Shown in pieces: positions 50,297 through 62,104 of a stretch of 64,000 nt of DNA. Position numbers and translations under genes: made by a program. The stretch lies in assembly GCA_947568835.1 (NCBI GenBank), contig OX387604.1:5150360-5214359 (forward strand), given 5' to 3'. The stretch's first letter is position 1. Every line of letters begins with the position of its first letter. A model generated the notes under the pieces. That model did no database searches. It worked only from the letters and a program-made list of their open reading frames with translations, and was not told the origin of the DNA. This DNA is from Protonemura montana (taxonomy: Eukaryota; Arthropoda; Insecta; Plecoptera; Nemouridae).

Positions 50297-52042
50297 GGCC
50301 GTAGGAACAAAGAAAAAACGAAAAGTTGGTGTATTCGAGCGATGACCGTTTCAAAGGCATCAAGATACACTTTGTTAAGCAATTTACAAAAAGAAAACAA
50401 CTTTGTTACGTGGTACTTCTTAATCGTTTCTTTGCGAAGAAGAGAAGACATCAAAATAAAGGAATTTTGATAAGTTTGCTCACCTATCTCAACTATTCTT
50501 TGCAACATTTCTACTCGACAAAATAGTGACGTCAATTGTTCTATTCCATATTGCCATGTGCTCTACACCATAATAAATGCAAACACTGCACGCTGCAAGC
50601 TTCATGTAGTGCTGATCCTTGATGCTGAGTGCCTGGTTCGATACATTTGGTTACCAAACTTACTTTTAAAGTATTGACACACCTTGGGTCATCTTGTTTC
50701 GCGGCAAATACTTTTCCTTAATTTTGTATTTTAATTATTTTTCTGACTCTGAATTACTCCGAGCAAAGTGATTTTCCTACCCAAATACCCGTGTTTTAAA
50801 CGCAATTTACGTCAGCTGACGTTCTACGAATTAAAGAGGCTAATGAAATTATAAAAAAAAAAAATGCTAATCCATATAGATCGCTTCGTGCCTACAGGGA
50901 ACATCGTTTTATTTTTAATATTTTCTTCAAAGATTAGACTAAGTGCTGCTGTGCAATAAGATTAGTTAAACGTTAAAAAATCTTTTGCATCTTTGCGCAA
51001 ATGAGTTTAATTTGTTCCTCAGCAATCCGGAGTTAAAGACGAGAAATGTGAAAACGTAAAAGAAAGTACGTAAACGTGTATTTGCTCAATGCTGAATTTC
51101 TTTCGACGTTTCTGTGGCAGGGATCACAAGGAAAATGCGAATAAATGATTATGACTAGAGGAAGGCAGATAAACACATTCCCATTTAACTCAACTCTACT
51201 GCAATCTTATGCAGTTCACTTCCACACAAGCCATGTGTACAGATAACTGCAGGCTGCAGTTTGTGTGCTTCTGTTCATTACAGATTTTTTTTCTATGAGT
51301 AGACTTCCGTATTTTTCAGTGACCGCGATATAACGGTCATAATTTTTCTCTTTTCACGAAAACATACGTCTCTCATTGTGTTATCTTTCTATTCCGAACA
51401 AAATAGACTTCGAGAGGTGGTAATTATATAATATCTTTCAGCAGGCATTTCCTTTTAGCACACATACTCGCTCCATGTCGGCTGCTCTCGAAGCTTATTG
51501 CATTTATCACTATCAGTATCATGCAGTGTTACAGTGCGCTTTGGCATCAGCTGTACATTTTATTATCTGATGCATCATTGCAAACATGACCCAATTGGCT
51601 AGAAAACTGAAGTCTTATCAAATTTTTGATATTTTTTCGAAAATGGATTTTTCATCATAAAAATATCATATAATGTTAGCTCTTTAGATATTTTCTGCAA
51701 GCTTACAGTGCATTTGAAAAGTTGATATCGTTCGCATGTGCCTCGCATTGTGCATCTGTGACTTGAGTTTTACACAAGCATATTTTACAGTCGGCTCCTT
51801 TTTTCAACTGCATATCATACAAGAAATATTTTACGTCTATAAAGGAATCTTTGCTATCGTGTTGATGAAACGGTTGCTGTTTTATATGACATTTTTGTTG
51901 GACAAGAAAACTTACACACACGCTTCGATTTCTTGAACGTGGCAATTTTAATACACCCGGATGCGGAAACGGATCTTTCGACCAATCACACGAATTGGAG
52001 ACAAGTGGAAAAGTTTCGATCAAACTATCGATGTACGCGAGA

Positions 52043-52246
52043 ATGTTCCGTTTGGGTGGTGAGCACCATCATCATACGCAGCATCATTTGCAACATCATT
52101 CACAGCATCAAGGCCCGGGGCCTGGTTCCGGGGCCCCTGGCTCAGGGAGCGGGTCCGGTTCGGGAACAGGCTGGCAACTTCCGTCTGGAGACGAGCTAAG
52201 ATATCCGCATTCTCATGGAATTTCTTTTCCCTCTGGGCCACCACAG
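52043..52246 (+). CDS. dati: putative alternative first coding exon (His/Gly/Ser-rich N-terminus)
   Basis: The frame gives 68 codons starting MFRLGGEHHHHTQHHLQHH, followed by a Gly/Ser/Pro linker (PGPGSGAPGSGSGSGSG) and a more ordinary segment with WQLPSGDELRYPHSHG, ending SGPPQ. The exon closes at CAG|gtacct in phase 0, which matches the phase-0 start of the zinc-finger exon 5.5 kb downstream. It would therefore replace the N-terminus of the long form. An in-frame ATG at 52031 adds four residues, but 52043 has a purine at -3 and is preferred. Reading through the donor gives only a short tail to a stop near 52324. The composition is unlike the AT-rich surroundings and unlike a simple tandem repeat, which argues for coding. 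A TATAAA string near 51838 is a possible but weak promoter hint. No transcript evidence is available. Confidence 0.62.
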
Positions 52247-52338
52247 GTACCTACCGCACCTACCCTTACGCAGAGAACGAGAGAAATTGCAAGCAATTTC
52301 GATGGTCACGTATTTTTACAATAAAAAAAATTTTTTTA

Positions 52339-52548
52339 AGTAAAACAATATTATTATTTATAGAAAAGGGCGAATTTATTTACGATGACAGTAATATTTG
52401 GTGTTTAAATTTCTGAAAATTTTCAAATAGTTGGAAAACATTATTGACTAGGCCGTGATTGGGTTTTTACATTTTAAAACCGTCTGTTTTTTATGGTTCT
52501 TTCTTTGATAGTAATAGTGGCTCTAGAGGGCTATGAAATGGAACCTTC
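52339..52548. repeat. diverged ~205-bp direct repeat, copy 1
   Basis: Begins 93 bases after the alternative-exon donor and aligns with 53272-53478 along its length (aaaacaa(t/c)attatt..., aaattttcaaatag, actag(g/c)ccgtg(a/g)ttgg, then ctctgt/gtctgt). It could be an old segmental duplication or two copies of an interspersed repeat. Confidence 0.65.
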
Positions 52549-53167
52549 TCTCACGTAATATAGTTCACTATGGTCACCAAGAGTCAAGACCATGGTGAAA
52601 TGAAAGTGAAACTAAATATAAAGCAATCGAGTGATTCTGATTTGTGTTGGTTTAGAAATGAAGAACTCGATCAGTGCATTAAGAACATTGGTTGTATCAT
52701 TATAGAGTTGTGTTGATGACCGGATCAAGCGAAATCCTATTTTAAAACATCTTTCCTTCAGTCTGTCAAAAAAATGACAGTCTTAAAATCAATAAAAATT
52801 TAAAAAAAATGTAAACACTTTCCTGCGCTGTAAAAGTTAAAAGGCTTAATTTTTTTCTCAACCAAATTTTACAGATTTAAAGATTCATTTTATTTCTATA
52901 TTTATTTTCCGTATTTTTCAGCAAAATTGTTATTTGTAATTCTTTATTTGGTCAAAATCAGTTTTTGTTGCAATTTCTCCGAAGTTTTATTTTAATATTT
53001 GTTATCTCAGACTTTTTCTTGTTTTGCGTGTGGAATCTTGTTAAATTACTTCATTAAATAGCAATCAAATTTGCATTCACAAAGCCCTAGAATGATAGCG
53101 ACGCACTGCGTTGCAATTGGGACAGATTTTAGCAGAAGTTACTGATTTAGTTTGAATTGCATCTGCC

Positions 53168-53222
53168 AAAAAAAACCCACACCTACCACACCTACCACAC
53201 CTACCACACCTACCACACCTAC
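53168..53222. repeat. 9-bp tandem repeat (ccacaccta)
   Basis: Five to six CCACACCTA copies just upstream of copy 2 of the duplication. Confidence 0.88.
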
Positions 53223-53271
53223 ACTTACTGCTCAAGTCTTTTTACCCCACTAAAGATATTTAAACGTTTTG

Positions 53272-53478
53272 ATTAAAACAACATTATTGTTTACTGAAAG
53301 GGTCGGCTTTTTTATTTACACGCAGTGAGATTCTGTGTTGAAAATTCGGTAAATTTTCAAATAGAAGAAAAAAGTAATACACTAGCCCGTGGTTGGATGT
53401 TTGATTTCAAAGCCCTCTGTATTCCTGTTTCCTCTGTAATAATGAATCTCGGGGGCTTTGGATCCTTCTTTTTAGGTG
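53272..53478. repeat. diverged ~205-bp direct repeat, copy 2
   Basis: Collinear with 52339-52548 at an offset of about 930 bases. No transposase or terminal repeats seen. Confidence 0.65.
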
Positions 53479-54074
53479 ATAGACGTTTATATAGCCAAGT
53501 TGAAGAAATTATGGATTAGAAAGAAGACCAAAACTCACAAATTAGGGAATTGAAGAATCCTGGATGTCTGTGTGTTTGCTACTGACCAAAAAACAGGAAA
53601 AATTTGTATTTTTGAAATTTTGATATTTACAGGAAGTCATGAAAATCTTCCCTACGAAATCTTGTAACTTAAATTTACGCAGATTTTTAATGCAAATGGC
53701 CAAATGCTTCTTTTTATTCGATGGTTTTCGAGTGAAAATTATTATTTTTAATTTTTTTGCGGGGATTTTCACATGTGAACGATGTTCAGCTCCAAGCTTC
53801 AAGCCAAAAAATCGAAATAAAAGCGCACGAATATTTCGCATTACGTGGAGTCAACTGTTAATATTTTTCAACTTTCCGCCGTGAAAAAGACAACGATTAA
53901 TGCGTAAACAATAATGTATAGAATTATCTTATTCTTTTAAAGTTTTTTCTTTTCAAACGTGTCAAACCATGTAACCGTCAAAACGAGATTGAAAAAAATT
54001 TAAAACCGGACCAACGCAAATCGCCGAAATTCAATACCCGAGTGAATTTTCTTCCTTGACCTGTACCTTACACT

Positions 54075-54265
54075 TGTACTTTCCGCGTACCTGCCATGTC
54101 CCGTGCACGTTGAACATGCACCTTAATCATGTACCTTGAACTTTTGCCTTGAACCTGCGCCTTGAACCTGCGCCTTGAACCTGCGCCTTGAACCTCCCCC
54201 TTGAATCTACGCCTTGATCCTGTATCTGATCAGGTGCCCTGATCATGTACCCTGATCCTGAGCCT
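54075..54265. repeat. 13-bp tandem repeat (gccttgaacctgc)
   Basis: Three perfect GCCTTGAACCTGC units at about 54150-54190 within a longer degenerate array of CCTTGAAC/CCTGATC units. Confidence 0.85.
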
Positions 54266-57200
54266 TAACGTGGTTACACTCACCGAGCCAGCTGCGCGCT
54301 TTGTGCGGGGGTGGGTAGGTGGGCGGGTGGGTGTTTGGCTTTGATGCCGGAGCTGATAGACGTCGCCTAAACGTTTCTACCAATTAAAATATATAGGTAT
54401 ATATTATAAAAGCTGCTGCACTTTGTTTTCAACATCCGGCTGAATTTAATTCACCTGTAGGCCGATGAACTTTTGTTTTATTTAAACCGTTTGCGTTGGG
54501 TATTGGAACGTAATATTTTGTGAAAAAGTGAGATTCGTTTAAAGGATATGTCATAATTAATTAATTTCTTGTTTATGGAAATTTGTTGGGTATACTTTTT
54601 ATGTTAGTCTACGCCGTTACCGGTTATTAGTTAATTTTGGTAGAGTTTTATTTCGATAGGTATACTTATAGCCACTATAATTATGACAATTTTCGTAGGA
54701 TGCTATAAGACTTCCAGTTAAAAGAATAGTATATTGCCTAACGTCTAAAATAAAACAGTTTTTGATTACGGAATCAAAATAGCTATAGTTTTTTAAGACC
54801 TGCGACTACTTGTAGGTTTCCCTACTATACTTGATTATATCTGAGGGGGGAGTTGGGGATTTAATGAACCCTTTGGGGTGTATCAATAAAAATAGCACTT
54901 AGGTAACATCCATCTTTGTCATATTAAAATATTATTTTACGTGTTCCGTGGTTTTCGGTGTCCTTCGTGGTTTTCCGTGGTACTTCTGGGGGAAAAAATC
55001 TTATCAAAAGCACGTATTTAATTCGTGTTTTCATTCCCGACTGTCTGTTTTGCGGAGAACAAAGTGCCAAAAGATCGAGAAGTTTGCGGAAGAATTAAAT
55101 GAAATCAAACTTAGATTTATTTGAAAAGGACTCTTTTATAATCGCTGTTAGTTTGAAAATAATGCGATGTGCTTTTCAACTTTGGGGACACTTTTCTGGC
55201 TGATATCTTCTGCAAAAAAATGCTCTCGGATGATGCATTAAAGGGTTGAATTCGAGGTCCCCCACGAAAAGGAAAGAGACGATATTTTAATGTCAAGCAT
55301 GCCTTCCGCCACGGGAATTAGAAACCATGTTTTTATCAATTTACTGAGCGATATAAAAAATATTTTGTAAATTATAAAAAGCTCTAACGAATGAGATTCT
55401 TGTAGAGGAGAATAGCAAACTGTTTCCATCTCATTAGAAATTGTTTCTTGTTAGAGTTCCTCACAATTGTTTTTGTGCATGCTCTATGTTCATATGCTTA
55501 TTATCTCCTACAGACATCATTTCATGTTTGAAGATGCAAATATAAAGTATAATAAAGTACCACCTTAGACAGGTTCTTTTCCCCGGATTCGATGTGGTTC
55601 CTTATTTGATCATTTATAACAATCGATCGAATTATACGTTGCGTATAAGTATCGAACGTACGAAGAAATTGCACCCCTCCCCCTTCCTCTTGTCCGATGG
55701 GTAACTTTATTTTCGTCAGATTGCTTTAGCATAGGGTTAATAATTCCCAATCAATTGATTTGCCAATACGCTCGAGTCCTCCCATTGATTGTCAACGAGC
55801 TACATGATAGGGGACTTCCTCGACCTCCTAACCTCCCCACATGGGAATCGTTTCGATTCAGTTTTTTACACTTTTACCGATGAAGTAAAGATTTTACGCA
55901 CTTGTCTTCCAAAGTTATGAATAATTTCATGATATTACAAACAAATTGGGAATTGTGAGGACAACGTGGTAGAAAAAAAAACACCAACTTTTGGTAAGAA
56001 ATCTTTATTCATGACCATACCTGACCTGTAAAAACATCGTTTTATTAGCGGCGTCGGACGTTTTGAAAATGGCTCCGCGAAAGCGATCATTTCTTTCTGA
56101 GCTCTAATAGCAATTAGTAGGGCTACGGGAACAATTTTGAATGCCCATTCCATCACAATTTGAATATTTTCACAGCTCGAAATGCAAACGATGAAATCTT
56201 CCTAATACTTCAACATTATAAGAGGTTGGGGTATGGAGTAGGGACCGGGACCGGGACCGGGAGGAATGGGGAGACAGGGGGGGATGGGAATGCTTGGACG
56301 GGTGTGGGAGAGCTGGATATTTGGAATGAGGAAAGAGGACACTTCAAAATTAAATGAAGAAAAACTTACATTTTCTGAAAAAGGACGAAAGAGAAAAGAT
56401 TATTCAAACTGAAACTTCCTATGGTAATAATTCAGGTAGTACAGCTGCTGGTCTAAAACGAGTGACCTCAAGGGAATACCGCGGTTCTTTAAACTTGCCT
56501 CCGTTTTTCTTCTCTTATCGCTGGATATATTACACAATGATTGAAGCATATTTTCTCATTTTTCAAACAAATATTAAGCATAAAGCAATCAATCGTGCTA
56601 ACGTTCAAAGAATTCATTCTATACTTGCATTAAGCACTGTGATTACGTACCTACAATGCATTGCTCCGCAACGATCCCCCAGCTCAATCAAAGAGTTAAA
56701 CGAGATTAAAAAACCGAAAAGTGTCACCATGGTGTCACACTTTTAATGAATCGTCTGTGACAACAGGACATTAAACCTGGCCATCGATTTTTAAATTTTT
56801 ATGGATGCCGCATTTCGGTTTTTTATTCAATTTTGAATAACCGATAGAAAAGGAATTTACTACAATGTGTGTAGTAAACGATTTGAAAGATTCACCTTTG
56901 CGTGTTTTGGCGGCTTTCGACGATTAAAAGTGAATCCGAAAGGGTTAAGGGGTCGAGTCAAATAATCCATAGGAATCAACCCCTAATGTTTGTTTTCGCT
57001 GATATTACGTTCCCCAGCCCCCCAAAAGCGTTGGGGGTGCCGGGGGTGGGGGTTTGCTGTGCAGGAAGCAGAAGGGGGCAGGGGTAGAAGGGGGCACCCG
57101 ATGGCACAACAAAAATACCTCGACTTAAACATCTATAAAACACCGCAGCTTTTATGTTCCGCGGATGATGCGTGATATCACGATTGAAGGGGTTATTACA

Positions 57201-57704
57201 ATTCGCCAATTACGCATTTGTTAAAATTGTATTTATTGAGTCAGGTCAGTTATAGAGGAATTCGCGACTTTGAGTAGGTAAAATGGCATATGAAGCTTAG
57301 TATAATTCGTGCTACTTAATTATTAGGTACTTAAATAAAACTTGACTCAATTTGGTAAATTGCTTGTAAAACATTGGCTGAAAACACCCATCAAAACCGA
57401 ACCACATAAAATTACACCTTAGAAGCTTATAGATCTGTGAGAAGGATGGTAAAGAAAATGTATCGAATCTTTTTCTGGAGTTCCTGCTAAATCACTAATT
57501 ACCATTAACATCAAACTTGTTTGCGAATTCCTGCAACAGTTGTTTACCAAGTTATACCATAAGTAACAATAATTCAGATACTCTATCGATAAAAAAATAT
57601 AATAATAACCCTGCAAAGTATACTTACGACAAACATTAAACAAACATGTATATTACCTACAGGTATACCACATATTCTAATGATGCTCAATTTCTCCTTT
57701 ACAG

Positions 57705-57939
57705 ATATTTATGCACAAATCTGCCATGCAGCTTCAAGCCAGAGACCTCGTGCCAGTAGGACACCGTAGTGAGGTAAAGCCACATCAGTGCCAGCAATGC
57801 CTCAAGAGTTTCTCTTCAAATCACCAACTGGTTCAGCACATCAGAGTTCATACTGGCGAGAAGCCCTACAAGTGCTCCTATTGCGATCGTCGCTTTAAGC
57901 AATTATCACACGTCCAACAGCACACCCGACTGCATACTG
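57705..57939 (+). CDS. dati: dati-like zinc-finger exon, two complete C2H2 fingers
   Basis: The exon starts after a textbook acceptor (tttctcctttacag) and reads IFMHKSAMQLQARDLVPVG, then a short basic linker into two fingers. Finger 1 is CQQC-x12-H-x3-H and finger 2 is CSYC-x12-H-x3-H; all eight zinc ligands are present. The fingers are joined by the canonical TGEKPYK linker, and the exon stops within HTG at a phase-1 donor (ACTG|gtaagc). This splits a third linker, so at least one more finger must follow in the next exon, outside the window. Finger-helix residues (SNHQLVQ and QLSHVQQ) are typical of a DNA-binding array. The exon is common to both proposed N-terminal forms. The fingers are the strongest evidence for family assignment; they are distinct from those I recall for rotund/squeeze. 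Confidence 0.95.
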
Positions 57940-58004
57940 GTAAGCTATAAAATAACTACATCATTCACTAACTAGAACTAGCTATGTACTTTTGTTTTTT
58001 AAAC

Positions 58005-58385
58005 GTGCTCTAAAGATGCACCAACGTGCGCTAGTGTGCTCTAAACATGCACTAATGTGATCTAAGGTGCTCTAAACTAACACTGACATGCACTAACAAC
58101 AACTCTACCATACATTTACATATATTAACATACACTTAGATGCACTAAGATGCTCTAAACTATACTTACATGAATCAACAGCATGCACTAAGTTGCTTTA
58201 AATACGCACTACCATACACTTGCATTTTTATGCAATGACGTGCATTTAGGTATTTTAACACACACTAAAACACATAAAAATATACTAACAGGCGCCAACA
58301 TGCACTAAAATTTAACTTAATATGCACTAACATTTGCCAACGCGCGCTAAACATGCACTTACATGCACTTACATGCACTAGGTCA
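58005..58385. repeat. degenerate 11-12 bp repeat (atgcactaac)
   Basis: ATGCACTAACA-type units with many variants (tgctctaaac, tacacttaca) fill ~380 bases and begin about 65 bases after the zinc-finger exon donor. Confidence 0.8.
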
Positions 58386-59684
58386 TGTGGCCATCACAGT
58401 GGTCTATGAGGTACCATTTTCGTAAGAAATTCCGCACTTAAGCATTTATTTATGCCTGCGTAAGATGAGAGCCGTAGAATGAATTTTATCAGAAACTTTT
58501 GAAAATTATTGAAATTAGTGATTTTTATTGGATATTCATAGAGCCGGATGAAATTTTTAATTTTTTTAATTTGTTCGTTTATTTCTTGAGATTTGTAAAA
58601 TAATATTGGAAAGTTATTTATTAGTCTTAAAAAAAAGAAGTTATTTATATAAAAAAAAAAACGAGAGACAAATAGAAAGTTAAATAAACGAATTTCTAAA
58701 ATTTTTAAATAGTTTTTTTAAAAAGCAGAATATGTGTAGAATAATAAAAGAGTTGAAAACAGGGAAGAATAGGACAATGAATGCTTAAAACGCCACACCT
58801 CTCTTGTTAGTTGTTACCTATAATTTTGTATGAAAAGTAATCTTTATACTTTTTTATACTTTTTAATTAGACCTTTGGTTGAACTGAATAGTGAAATGTG
58901 TGATCGTGAACCCTTCAGAACCAAGGGGGGCTTGGAATTCTTAGCTCAAATGAAAAGAAACTGCGAAGATGATTGCAAGTTTTATTTCTGTGAACCATTT
59001 TTAGAAGTTCTCTTTCATAAAGCGTGGATATTCTTTCGAACAGAATTTTCTTAATGTGTTTTTAAGTCAACGTAAGTAAAAGGGCAAACCATGATGCTGG
59101 ACATTTTTGCGAGATTTCATTAAAAAGTTTGCAATAAAATGCAAATCGTTTGAGGCTATGTCGTACATACCTTAGCAAATCTTATTTTACGTCGCCAGTA
59201 GCAATATGACATTTTTCCGTGTGATGGGCTAGAACCTTAATAAAGTAGCATTTAGTTCTTGATCGATTATCCCTCGTGTGGGTAATAATTATATAACCAC
59301 AGAATAACCTGTGGTAGTCGATGATTGACTTGTCGAATCGGGTGGATATATTTGCTTCCTTTTGTGGGCGTTTGGAAATAGTGTAACAGCTGTTATTTCG
59401 TCTCTGGCGTAAAATAGCACAGTTTTTCATCTCAAGGTCGATGCTAGTCATTTTTCCTACGCAACCTAGAGTTGTACTTTTGTCCTTTTGGCCTGTTACT
59501 CTGCTATCTAAAGCCCCCGTGCTTTTATAAAGTAGGGCATTCAAAAAGCCGATAAGATAAGAATTTTTCAAAAAATTTATCAGCCACTCGGAAATGTTGC
59601 AAAAATCACGTGTTTGGAGCATGGTTGGTAGAAAGATGTGTAATATGCGCATATATAACAAATCACCGCCGTAGCACATAGTTG

Positions 59685-59746
59685 CAAGATCGCCAAGATC
59701 ACCAAGATCACCAAGATCACCAAGATCACCAAGATCACCAAGATCC
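59685..59746. repeat. 9-bp tandem repeat (caagatcac), 7 copies
   Basis: Seven CAAGATCAC copies. On the - strand it forms the GDL-repeat start of a 188-codon ORF (59182-59748) whose remainder resembles no family I know. Confidence 0.9.
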
Positions 59747-61126
59747 AACTGTAGACATCTTCATTGAGATTTAAAATAACGTTTAACTCCGCTTCTAAAA
59801 ATGTGTCATTACATAAAAAAGCTAGATATGACTATATGCTTCCTTAACCTAAAATCCCCAAGCTTAAAAAAGTCGTGTAAATTCATCAAGTTGTCTTCTA
59901 TCTAAATCCGCAAATGATTTTATTTTTCGTGGTGTTTTTATTTTCTTGGACCCTTTACATATAAGTAGTAATTATAAATCATTATTATTGATTTCTTATG
60001 AAAAAGATCATGAAAACTTTCAAAATATTTCAGGCTGATCATAATTTTATCTGTTAGTGGTCTACAATAGTTTTTGGAAAATGTTTGTTTTTCGATGCGT
60101 TATTGAAGTGATATTGAAATGATTGAAGTATGATTCATATGATCTGATGCTACTGACCGCTACGCTTTAAGCGTAGTTTACAAGTATCTGATGCAAGAAG
60201 CCTGTGCCACAGTCTTATGTTACGCTTGGCCGAGGAATGCGATTTATTTGCTACTTCTTGCTCATAATGAACGTCTTCCATAGGCATAACATTTAGATTA
60301 AACATGCTATATAGTTAATAGGAATTCTTGGCGTAAGGGTCAGGAAAAAAATCACATACTATTTTTTAATTTGAAAGATTCGTCCAGTCATTCGGAAATT
60401 GATTGGGTTGGAAGGGCGACTCAACCCAGTCGAAGCAAAAGGGAGAGGAGAAGGATTTTTAAAATGAAAATTGCTAGAATTATTCCCTTTTTATACATCG
60501 CCCACTAGACTCTCTCTCTGGTCGTTACGCATGGGGATAGCTCTCGAGAAAGAGGGGCTGCTCTTTATGAAAAGTTGACCAAAGGGTAGCTCGAGTGTTG
60601 AGAAGGTCAAGAGCTTCCCCCCCCCCGCACCCACCCCACCCTGTCCTATAATCACTCGAGGTAAATGGGACGTCTAAGCGAGAGGAAATGAAAACAAACT
60701 TGATTTCCTACAAACTGAAAAAATTAAGGTCGAGATTAATTCTCTGTGATAATGCACGGGGGGCTGGGGCACTCTTTCATTCTAGCATGCTTGACTTTTT
60801 ATTTATTTTTAAATGTGTATTATATTCCTAGAACTGTAGGTAATCATTTTATTGTTCTTTTTTTTAAGTAGGTACTTTCGCAACCCTTAGATATGCCTTG
60901 AGTAAGGGTGCTAGATTATATGTTTAATTTTTAATTTTTAATTTGTAATTCTTTTTTTTTAATTTTTAGATCAGGTTTCAGTCCTTTATTTGTTCAACTT
61001 TTATTTCGCATTGCACGAAAATTAGACTTCGTACGAAATGAAATAAAACTCTTGTTAAGATAAAATTACATATAATTTTGCTTTTTGCATCGTCCGCTTC
61101 CCGCACCCCATCGTTACTACTTTGTT

Positions 61127-61166
61127 GCCCAATGCCCAGTGCCCAGTGCCCAGTGCCCAGTGCCTC
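61127..61166. repeat. 7-bp tandem repeat (gcccagt)
   Basis: Four perfect GCCCAGT copies with partial flanking ones. Confidence 0.88.
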
Positions 61167-62087
61167 AGTGTCCAACCTCTCGTATTCTTTTTTACTTCCA
61201 CCATCATATTATGCTCCCTTTCTGATATTGCCCTCCGTACTTAATATTCCGACGCAAGTTTCTTAAAATGGCACTCTTTGTCAACGCTGAGAGTTTCCCA
61301 CCCGTAGGATAGCCGATTTATCATCTGTCTATTTCATGTCATTTATCAACGGAAGGAACTTTTTCTCGACGAAAATAAGAATTATAAGATATCAGTTTAT
61401 TTACTAAAGTAACGGTGATTACGGAATGAAATTCACCTCTCTGCACGTTGAAACGACTGCTGTCTCTTTGCTATAGCGACTATACGAGGAATACCTATAG
61501 TCACCGGCTTTATTGTTATACCTTAATTTAGCACCATGTTTATCTTACCTTTTACCATCACAGGTAAATTACACCCGAAATTAATTGAAATTGCTTGTAC
61601 GTGATCGGTGTCATTTAGTTCCGCAACTACTTTCTATGTGTAAGATCAACTTTTCCGTTGAATATTTTAAATATGAAATTTACGTAATGAAAGCCTTGGC
61701 CACAACAGTTTTTTTAATGATAGATTCTAGCCACACATTGCCATAATAAGCAATTTTCTGTAGTAGCGTTCCTGACAGGAACCGTCCTGGTTTCATGATC
61801 TAAGGCCCTTCTAATATTAGAGGCATTATAGAGTTTGGTCGGTACTGCTAGAAAGTATACGTACTAGCGCTAACATTTTTCATGGGAAGTCAGTTTTTAT
61901 TTTTCCTACAGGGGTGGAGGCATAATCTTGAATAAAAATCGGAAATATTCCAAGCACGTTTTATTGGTTGAGGGTAAGTGATGGGGTGGTGAGGGAGGGA
62001 GTGGGGGGGTTCTGGTAATATCTTACCAACCACATTCTTACCACGTTCTTACATCATTCGCACGAGCCCCAAAAGTGGGGCCCAGGA

Positions 62088-62104
62088 GGGGGGGGGGGGG
62101 GGGG
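62088..62104 (+). repeat. poly-G run, 17 bases, in a G-rich patch
   Basis: G homopolymer between two copies of gggcccaggagg; the surrounding 61980-62135 is G-rich on the + strand. Confidence 0.88.

Larger units (their letters stand above)
38852..52042 (+). other. intronic DNA between 66-bp exon and alternative first exon
   Basis: This is the first part of the 18.9-kb intron ending at 57704. It holds the repeats listed, a G-rich patch at 40.5-40.6 kb, and a 5'UTR-like stretch at about 46950-47130 that could be an unproven non-coding exon. The promoter of the alternative first exon presumably lies at its 3' end. No other coding sequence recognised. Confidence 0.6.
52247..57704 (+). other. intron before the zinc-finger exon
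   Basis: Bounded by gtacct and tttacag. Contains the ~205-bp duplication, two short tandem arrays and a gggacc hexamer run at about 56242-56262. A 130-codon ORF at 56354-56746 has no recognisable features. Confidence 0.65.
34831..57939 (+). other. dati: dati-like C2H2 zinc-finger gene, partial (5' and middle part)
   Basis: This span links four + strand exons: 34831-35106, 38786-38851, 52043-52246 (alternative first exon) and 57705-57939. All internal junctions are GT-AG. The first three exons end in phase 0, the zinc-finger exon starts in phase 0 and ends in phase 1, so they join without frame conflict. The product is a sequence-specific DNA-binding nuclear protein. The family name rests on my recollection of insect orthologues, where the same N-terminal segment, the SNSAISDRTLEECW segment and QCQQC...KSFSSNHQL fingers occur in this order; the Drosophila member is dati. 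An alternative label is ZNF362/ZNF384-like; rotund/squeeze is a relative with different finger sequences. The remaining fingers, C-terminus and 3' UTR are outside the window. Exon order and splicing are inferred, not observed. Confidence 0.75.

Noticed and set aside
49227-50363. 372-codon + strand ORF and 210/178-codon - strand ORFs
   Set aside because: Translation of the 13-bp and 18-bp minisatellites; the frame changes in the 13-bp part and no non-repeat domain is present.
56354-56746. 130-codon + strand ORF
   Set aside because: No domain and no splice or promoter context; length is unremarkable for an intron of this size.
57705-57939. Assignment to rotund/squeeze
   Set aside because: The finger residues here (QCQQC...SFSSNHQL, CSYCDRRFKQLSH) differ from those I recall for rotund/squeeze and match the dati-type array better.
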